A stretch of 9,478 bases of DNA from Bacillota bacterium. Its GTDB lineage: Bacteria > Bacillota > Clostridia > Peptostreptococcales > Anaerovoracaceae. The stretch's first letter is position 1. Each line of letters starts with the position of its first letter. The stretch lies in assembly GCA_021443825.1 (NCBI GenBank), contig JABUTE010000069.1, positions 1 through 9,478 of the forward strand, in the 5' to 3' direction. The notes beneath the pieces were generated by a model. It made no database searches and was not told the origin of the DNA. It saw only the letters and a program-made list of their open reading frames with translations. The translations under genes were made by a program, and so were the position numbers. Below, piece by piece: positions 5,470 to 9,478 of the stretch.

Positions 5470-6567
5470 ATGAGCATCTGGCACGGAGATACACTCTCTC
5501 TTGAAATCTACGGAACCTCCCACGGGCCTGAGATCGGCATGATCCTCACCGGTCTTCCCGAAGGCACCCCGGTGGATCTTGCCCTGCTGCAGACTTTTTT
5601 GGATCGCCGCGCCCCCGGCAGGAACGCTTTTTCCACCGCAAGGAAGGAGGGGGATGTGCCCGTCTTTGAAGAAGGTCTTGCAGGCGGTCTGACCGACGGC
5701 GGTCCCCTGAAGGGGATCATTAAAAATACCAATGTCCGCTCCGGCGACTACGATAATTTAAGAACGGTGCCCCGTCCCGGCCATGCCGACTTTACCGCCA
5801 TGATGAAATACGGCGAGAAAGCCCAGCTGGCGGGGGGCGGACCCTTCTCCGGAAGGCTGACGGCGCCCCTTTGCATCGCCGGCGGCATCTGCCTGCAGCT
5901 GCTGGAAAAAGAGGGGATCCAGGTATTCGCAAGAATTCGCTCCATCGGCGCAGTGCAGGATGAAGGCTGCTTTACGGCCCCGGTCAGCGGAAAAGCCTGG
6001 CCTACGGTCAGCGATGGGCAGGGCGAGGCCATGCAGCAGCTGATCTTAGAAAAAAAGGCCGAGGGCGACTCGGTGGGCGGCATTGTGGAATGCGTGGTGA
6101 CCGGTCTTCCCGCAGGGCTGGGAGGCCCTCTCTTTGACGGGCTGGAGGGGCGCATCGCCTCGCTGGTCTACGGCATTCCGGCTGTAAAAGGCGTGGAATT
6201 TGGTGCAGGCTTTGGCGCAGCCCTCCTTTGCGGCAGCGAAAACAACGATCCCTTCGTGCTGCAGGGCGGCCGGGTGGTGACTGCGACCAACAACGCCGGC
6301 GGCATTCTGGGCGGCATCTCAAACGGCATGCCTTTGGTATTTCGGGCGGCCTTTAAGCCGACGCCCTCCATCGCGAAGGTGCAAAAAAGCGTAGATCTTT
6401 CTTCCATGACCGAGGTAGAGCTGCAGGTGCAGGGCCGCCACGACCCGTGCATCGTGCTGAGGGCGGTTCCCTGCGTGGAAGCGGCAGCAGCGGTCGCTGT
6501 TTATGACGCCCTTCTGCAAAGAAGAAAAGAGCTGGCGGAAGACGTCGCCGGCGGAAAGGATGCATAA
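5470..6567 (+). CDS. aroC: Chorismate synthase
   Basis: Removes phosphate from EPSP by 1,4-elimination to give chorismate, using reduced FMN; last common step. 365 residues. The start ATG at 5470 directly follows the aroA stop; AAGGAGGT at 5455-5462 gives a fitting distance. Family signatures: YGTSHGPEIG (14-23, H18), RRAPGRNAFSTARKEGD (46-62), SGDYD (91-95), RPGHADFTAMMKYG (102-115, H105), FSGRLTAPL (126-134), TNNAGGILGGISNG (273-286), GRHDPCIVLRAVP (322-334). H18 and H105 correspond to the catalytic histidines known for the family. It lies between aroA and the PheA gene, with 1 nt between its stop and the next start. No flavin reductase gene is visible nearby. Confidence 0.96.
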   Translation: MSIWHGDTLSLEIYGTSHGPEIGMILTGLPEGTPVDLALLQTFLDRRAPGRNAFSTARKEGDVPVFEEGLAGGLTDGGPLKGIIKNTNVRSGDYDNLRTVPRPGHADFTAMMKYGEKAQLAGGGPFSGRLTAPLCIAGGICLQLLEKEGIQVFARIRSIGAVQDEGCFTAPVSGKAWPTVSDGQGEAMQQLILEKKAEGDSVGGIVECVVTGLPAGLGGPLFDGLEGRIASLVYGIPAVKGVEFGAGFGAALLCGSENNDPFVLQGGRVVTATNNAGGILGGISNGMPLVFRAAFKPTPSIAKVQKSVDLSSMTEVELQVQGRHDPCIVLRAVPCVEAAAAVAVYDALLQRRKELAEDVAGGKDA

Positions 6568-6568
6568 A

Positions 6569-7711
6569 ATGGAGCTCAGCGATCATACAAACAGGATCGA
6601 TCAGATCGACCAACAGCTGGTTGCACTTCTGCAAGAGCGCCTGGAGGCTTCGGCAGAGTTGGCTGCTTTTCAGAAGGAACAGGGTCTTCCCCTGCGCGAT
6701 TCCTGGCAGGAGCGGGAGCATCTGGACCGGCTGGCCGGCATGGCCGGCGAAGACAAGCGGGAATACATCCACCTGCTCTATTCTCTCATCTTCGATCTTA
6801 ACAAGAGCCACAACAGCAAGCGGCTGGGTTGGGAAGCACCGCTGCCGCAGCAGATCCGCCATGCCATCGACCATACGCCTCCCCTCTTTCCCGAAGGGCA
6901 GACGGTGGTCTGTCAGGGGGTGGCCGGGGCCTATTCCCAGCTGGCCTGCGACAAAGCCTTTAAGAATGCCAGGATCCTGTTCGTAAAGGATTTTGACAAC
7001 GTATTTACCGCCATCGAGGCCGGTCTTGCCCGCTACGGGGTGATCCCGGTGGAAAACAGCACTGCAGGCACGGTGAACAATGTGTACGACCTGATGATGA
7101 AGCATCATTTTTCCATCGTAAAAAGCGTGCGTTTGAAGGTGGATCACAACCTGCTGGTCAACCCGGGAGCCAAGCAGTCTGACATCCGGGAAATATTTTC
7201 GCATCCGCAGGCCATCAGCCAGTGCGCCAGCTTTTTAAAGTCGCTGCCCGAGGTGAAGGTAACGCCCTGTGCCAACACGGCCATGGCCGCCGAGATGGTC
7301 GCCCGCTCGGGCCGCAAGGACATCGCGGCGCTTTCCTCCTACAGCTGCATGCGCCTCTACGGCCTGGAATGCCTGCAGTCTTCGGTGCAGGATCAGGGCA
7401 ATAACTACACCCGGTTCATCTGCATCACCAAGGAGCCTGAGATCTATCCCGGTGCCGACCGCACCTCCTTGATGGCGACCCTGCCCCATAAGCCCGGTGC
7501 TTTGTATAAGCTGCTGGCACGCTTCTACGCCCAGGATATCAACCTGATCAAGCTGGAAAGCCGCCCGCTGCCCGACCGGGATTTCGAGTTCATGTTCTAT
7601 TTCGATCTGCAGGCTTCGGTCTATTCGCCCTCCTTCATGGCGCTGATGGGCGAGCTGCAGGATATTTGCGAGACCTTTACCTATCTGGGTTCTTACAGCG
7701 AGGTGATCTGA
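6569..7711 (+). CDS. pheA: Prephenate dehydratase with C-terminal ACT domain and a degenerate chorismate-mutase-like N-terminus
   Basis: 380 residues, P-protein layout. The start is the ATG at 6569, 9 nt after GGAAAGG (6553-6559); the in-frame ATG at 6560 has no room for a binding site. Residues 1-~85 align with the AroQ-type chorismate mutase of E. coli PheA with almost no gaps, but most catalytic residues are changed: T7 for R11, Q35 for K39, Q47 for R51, N78 for S84, N82 for Q88; R24, D44 and E48 are kept. Residues ~111-289 are the dehydratase (prephenate to phenylpyruvate): CQGVAGAYS (115-123), VENSTAGTVNNVYDL (161-175), SHPQAISQC (211-219) and the catalytic TRF at 281-283. Residues ~298-378 are the ACT domain with GAL (310-312) and ESRP (330-333), the Phe-binding motifs. 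Dehydratase activity and Phe feedback are well supported; mutase activity is doubtful. Confidence 0.93.
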   Translation: MELSDHTNRIDQIDQQLVALLQERLEASAELAAFQKEQGLPLRDSWQEREHLDRLAGMAGEDKREYIHLLYSLIFDLNKSHNSKRLGWEAPLPQQIRHAIDHTPPLFPEGQTVVCQGVAGAYSQLACDKAFKNARILFVKDFDNVFTAIEAGLARYGVIPVENSTAGTVNNVYDLMMKHHFSIVKSVRLKVDHNLLVNPGAKQSDIREIFSHPQAISQCASFLKSLPEVKVTPCANTAMAAEMVARSGRKDIAALSSYSCMRLYGLECLQSSVQDQGNNYTRFICITKEPEIYPGADRTSLMATLPHKPGALYKLLARFYAQDINLIKLESRPLPDRDFEFMFYFDLQASVYSPSFMALMGELQDICETFTYLGSYSEVI

Positions 7712-8928
7712 TGCTCAAATGCGGATTATTGGGAAAGACGTTAGGCCACAGCTATTCCCCCCGGATCCACCGGCTACTGGGAAGTTATGAATATCAGCTC
7801 TATGAAAAGCAGCCCGAAGAGCTGGAGGATTTTCTGCTGAACGGCGACTGGGATGGCCTGAATGTGACCATTCCCTATAAAAAAGAAGCCTTCCGGTATT
7901 GCAGCCGGCTGTCGGAGACGGCAAAGGGGCTGGGCAGCGTCAACACGCTGGTTCGCCTTCCGGACGGCTCCATCTGCGGCGACAATACCGATGTCTACGG
8001 GTTTTCGCAGACGGTTCGCCTGTCGGGCATCCGGGTCAGAGGGAAAAAAACTCTAGTCTTCGGCAACGGCGGAGCCGCCCAGGCGGTGCTCTACGCCTTA
8101 AGGCAATTGGGCGCCGAGACGGTGGTCATCAGCCGCAGCGGCGAGAATAATTACGAAAATCTGCACCTTCACCTGGATGCGCAGATCCTGGTCAACACCA
8201 CGCCGGTGGGCATGTATCCCAATACAGGCGAAGCAGTGATCGACGTAGCATCCTTCCCCAAGGCAGAGGCGGTGTTCGACATCGTCTATAACCCGGCAAG
8301 AACAGAGCTGCTGCTGCAGGCCGAACGGCTTGGAATTCCCTGCTTCGGAGGTCTGTATATGCTGGTTGCCCAGGCGAAAAAAAGCAGCGAACAGTTTGCG
8401 GGAAAGGCCATCGATGATAAGGTCATCGGGCGGATCACGGAAAAGCTCAGCTTTGAGATGCAGAACATCGTGCTCATCGGTATGCCGGGCTGCGGCAAGA
8501 GCCGCATCGGAAGGCTGCTGGCAGAAAAAACAGGGCGGAGATTCGTCGATGCCGATGCCGAGCTGGTCAAGGCTGCCGGCCGCCCCATTCCGCAGATCTT
8601 CGCCGAGGACGGGGAGGAGGTCTTCCGGGAGCTTGAAACGAAGACCCTGCAGCAGCTGGGCAAGCAGTCAGGCCTGGTGATCGCCACCGGCGGCGGCTGC
8701 GTTACCAGAGAGCGCAACTATCCGCTGCTGCACCAAAACGGCAGGATCGTCTGCCTGGTGCGAGATCTTGATAAACTGGCAGTGGACGGGCGGCCTATTT
8801 CGCTCAGCAAAGATGTGCACCTGCTCTATCAGGAGCGAAAAGACAGCTACCGGGCCTTTGCCGATGTGCTGGTCGACAACAACGAAGGCCCGCAGGCCTG
8901 CGTCAAACACATTCTGGAGGTACTATAA
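7711..8928 (+). CDS. aroE-aroK: Fused shikimate dehydrogenase - shikimate kinase
   Basis: 405 residues in one frame. The start ATG at 7711 overlaps the pheA stop (TGATG) and has GAGGTGATC at 7700-7708, a long match to the anti-Shine-Dalgarno sequence. Residues 1-~245 are shikimate dehydrogenase (3-dehydroshikimate + NADPH to shikimate): GHSYSPRIH (12-20), NVTIPYKKEA (51-60, catalytic K57), GDNTDVYGF (90-98, catalytic D94), the nucleotide loop FGNGGAAQ (117-124) with SRS (141-143) where NADP-binding members carry a basic motif, NTTPVGM (162-168). Residues ~252-405 are shikimate kinase (ATP-dependent 3-phosphorylation): Walker A GMPGCGKS (257-264), VDADAEL (279-285, D280/D282), VFRELE (304-309, R306), GGGC (327-330) and lid motif VDGRPI (358-363). 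The two enzymes catalyse consecutive steps 4 and 5. The linker is only a few residues (~246-251). All key residues of both are present. Confidence 0.95.
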   Translation: MLKCGLLGKTLGHSYSPRIHRLLGSYEYQLYEKQPEELEDFLLNGDWDGLNVTIPYKKEAFRYCSRLSETAKGLGSVNTLVRLPDGSICGDNTDVYGFSQTVRLSGIRVRGKKTLVFGNGGAAQAVLYALRQLGAETVVISRSGENNYENLHLHLDAQILVNTTPVGMYPNTGEAVIDVASFPKAEAVFDIVYNPARTELLLQAERLGIPCFGGLYMLVAQAKKSSEQFAGKAIDDKVIGRITEKLSFEMQNIVLIGMPGCGKSRIGRLLAEKTGRRFVDADAELVKAAGRPIPQIFAEDGEEVFRELETKTLQQLGKQSGLVIATGGGCVTRERNYPLLHQNGRIVCLVRDLDKLAVDGRPISLSKDVHLLYQERKDSYRAFADVLVDNNEGPQACVKHILEVL

Positions 8929-9368
8929 TGAAGATCCTTGTTATCAACGGACCCAATATCAACATGGTCGGCATCCGCGAGCCGGCGCTCTACGGAAAGC
9001 AGGATTATCAGGCCATGCTGGAGTTTATTCAGGCCAGCGCCAAAGAGGCCGGTGTAGAGGTGGAATGCTTTCAGCACAACCACGAGGGCGCCATCGTCGA
9101 CCGAATCCAGCAGGCCTATTTCGAAAAGATCGACGGCATCGTCATCAATCCGGCGGCCTATACCCACACCAGCGTCGCCATCTTAGATGCGTTGAAGGCG
9201 GTATCGATCCCGGCGGTGGAGGTGCATCTTACCGATGTTTCGCAGCGGGAGGATTTCCGCCATATCTCCTATGCGGGAAAGGCCTGCTTTAAGACCTTTA
9301 AGGGTCTGGGCTTTGAAGGCTACCGCCAGGGCATCCTGGCCATCAAAGAACTGCTCGAGAAGCGGTAG
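8928..9368 (+). CDS. aroQ: 3-dehydroquinate dehydratase, type II
   Basis: Dehydrates 3-dehydroquinate to 3-dehydroshikimate, step 3. 146 residues, the normal size for the small dodecameric type II enzyme. The start ATG at 8928 overlaps the preceding stop (TAATG); GGAGGT at 8916-8921 lies 6 nt upstream. Signatures: NGPNINMVGIREPALYG (7-23) with R17 and catalytic Y22, FQHNHEGAIVDRI (48-60), INPAAYTHTSVAILDA (73-88), VEVHLTDVSQREDFR (97-111) with catalytic H100 and R111. It has T102-D103 where S-N is usual; T102 is a conservative change at a substrate-contacting position, and activity is still expected. It is the last recognised gene of the operon and completes the seven-step set. Confidence 0.96.
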   Translation: MKILVINGPNINMVGIREPALYGKQDYQAMLEFIQASAKEAGVEVECFQHNHEGAIVDRIQQAYFEKIDGIVINPAAYTHTSVAILDALKAVSIPAVEVHLTDVSQREDFRHISYAGKACFKTFKGLGFEGYRQGILAIKELLEKR

Positions 9369-9478
9369 CAGTACTGCCGGCATGCCGCACCGTCACTGAT
9401 CGAGAACGCATATCGCAAGGGGCGTGGATCGGCAGGTGATGGCGGAGAAAAGGCTCTTTTTGGCTTTTCGGAGCCACA
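9369..9478. other. Downstream region without a recognised gene
   Basis: No plus-strand intrinsic terminator follows aroQ here, so the operon may continue past the window. A 10-bp palindrome CGGCATGCCG (9378-9387) occurs. No tRNA or gene start with a convincing ribosome binding site was recognised. Confidence 0.5.
9448..9475 (-). terminator. Possible weak terminator of a convergent gene
   Basis: On the minus strand, GGCTC (9475-9471) and GAGCC (9456-9452) form a 5-bp stem with a 14-nt loop, followed by TTTT (9451-9448). It would suit a gene coming in from the right on the minus strand, which is outside the window. The stem is short. Confidence 0.25.

Noticed and set aside
6560..6568. Earlier ATG for PheA
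   Set aside because: The nearest purine-rich site (GGAAAGG) abuts this ATG, while it is 9 nt from the ATG at 6569.
9378..9387. 10-bp palindrome CGGCATGCCG after aroQ
   Set aside because: No room for a hairpin loop and no T tract, so it is not a terminator; such short palindromes are expected by chance in GC-rich DNA.

Overview
The window carries an aromatic amino acid operon that looks like it comes from a Gram-positive, Firmicutes/Clostridia-type bacterium with a GC-rich genome. The evidence is the strong AGGAGG-type ribosome binding sites, the class I beta DAHP synthase with an N-terminal ferredoxin-like domain (Thermotoga/Bacillus type), the type II dehydroquinase, a RocB-like M20 hydrolase, and close overlap of neighbouring genes. 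The exact genus cannot be read from the sequence.

Layout. Positions 1-632 (minus strand) hold the 5' two-fifths or so of a RocB-like M20 metallohydrolase, read leftward from a good sigma-A-type promoter at 683-711. Divergent to it, 839-1042 (plus) is a 67-residue, very basic protein of unknown function. A strong intrinsic terminator lies inside its coding sequence and ends before its stop codon. From 1056 to 1314 there is a compact regulatory region: a near-consensus promoter, a 22-codon leader peptide with a run of six Tyr/Phe codons, then an intrinsic terminator just upstream of the first enzyme gene. This is the layout of ribosome-mediated transcription attenuation. From 1315 to 9368 eight enzyme genes follow, overlapping or separated by at most 1 nt: DAHP synthase, prephenate dehydrogenase, dehydroquinate synthase, EPSP synthase, chorismate synthase, a chorismate mutase-like/prephenate dehydratase/ACT protein, a shikimate dehydrogenase-shikimate kinase fusion, and type II dehydroquinase. 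The last 110 bases hold no recognisable gene, only a weak possible minus-strand terminator.

How they work together. All seven shikimate steps (erythrose-4-P + PEP to chorismate) are encoded, together with the prephenate-consuming enzymes for the Tyr and Phe branches. No aminotransferase and no convincing active chorismate mutase is present. Control appears layered: the Tyr/Phe-rich leader for transcription, the ferredoxin-like domain on DAHP synthase and the ACT domain on prephenate dehydratase for feedback.

The points most worth attention are the Tyr/Phe leader-peptide attenuator, the small basic gene whose terminator precedes its stop codon (an arrangement known from the ribosome-rescue genes arfA and brfA), and the loss of most canonical active-site residues from the chorismate-mutase-like domain of the PheA protein.
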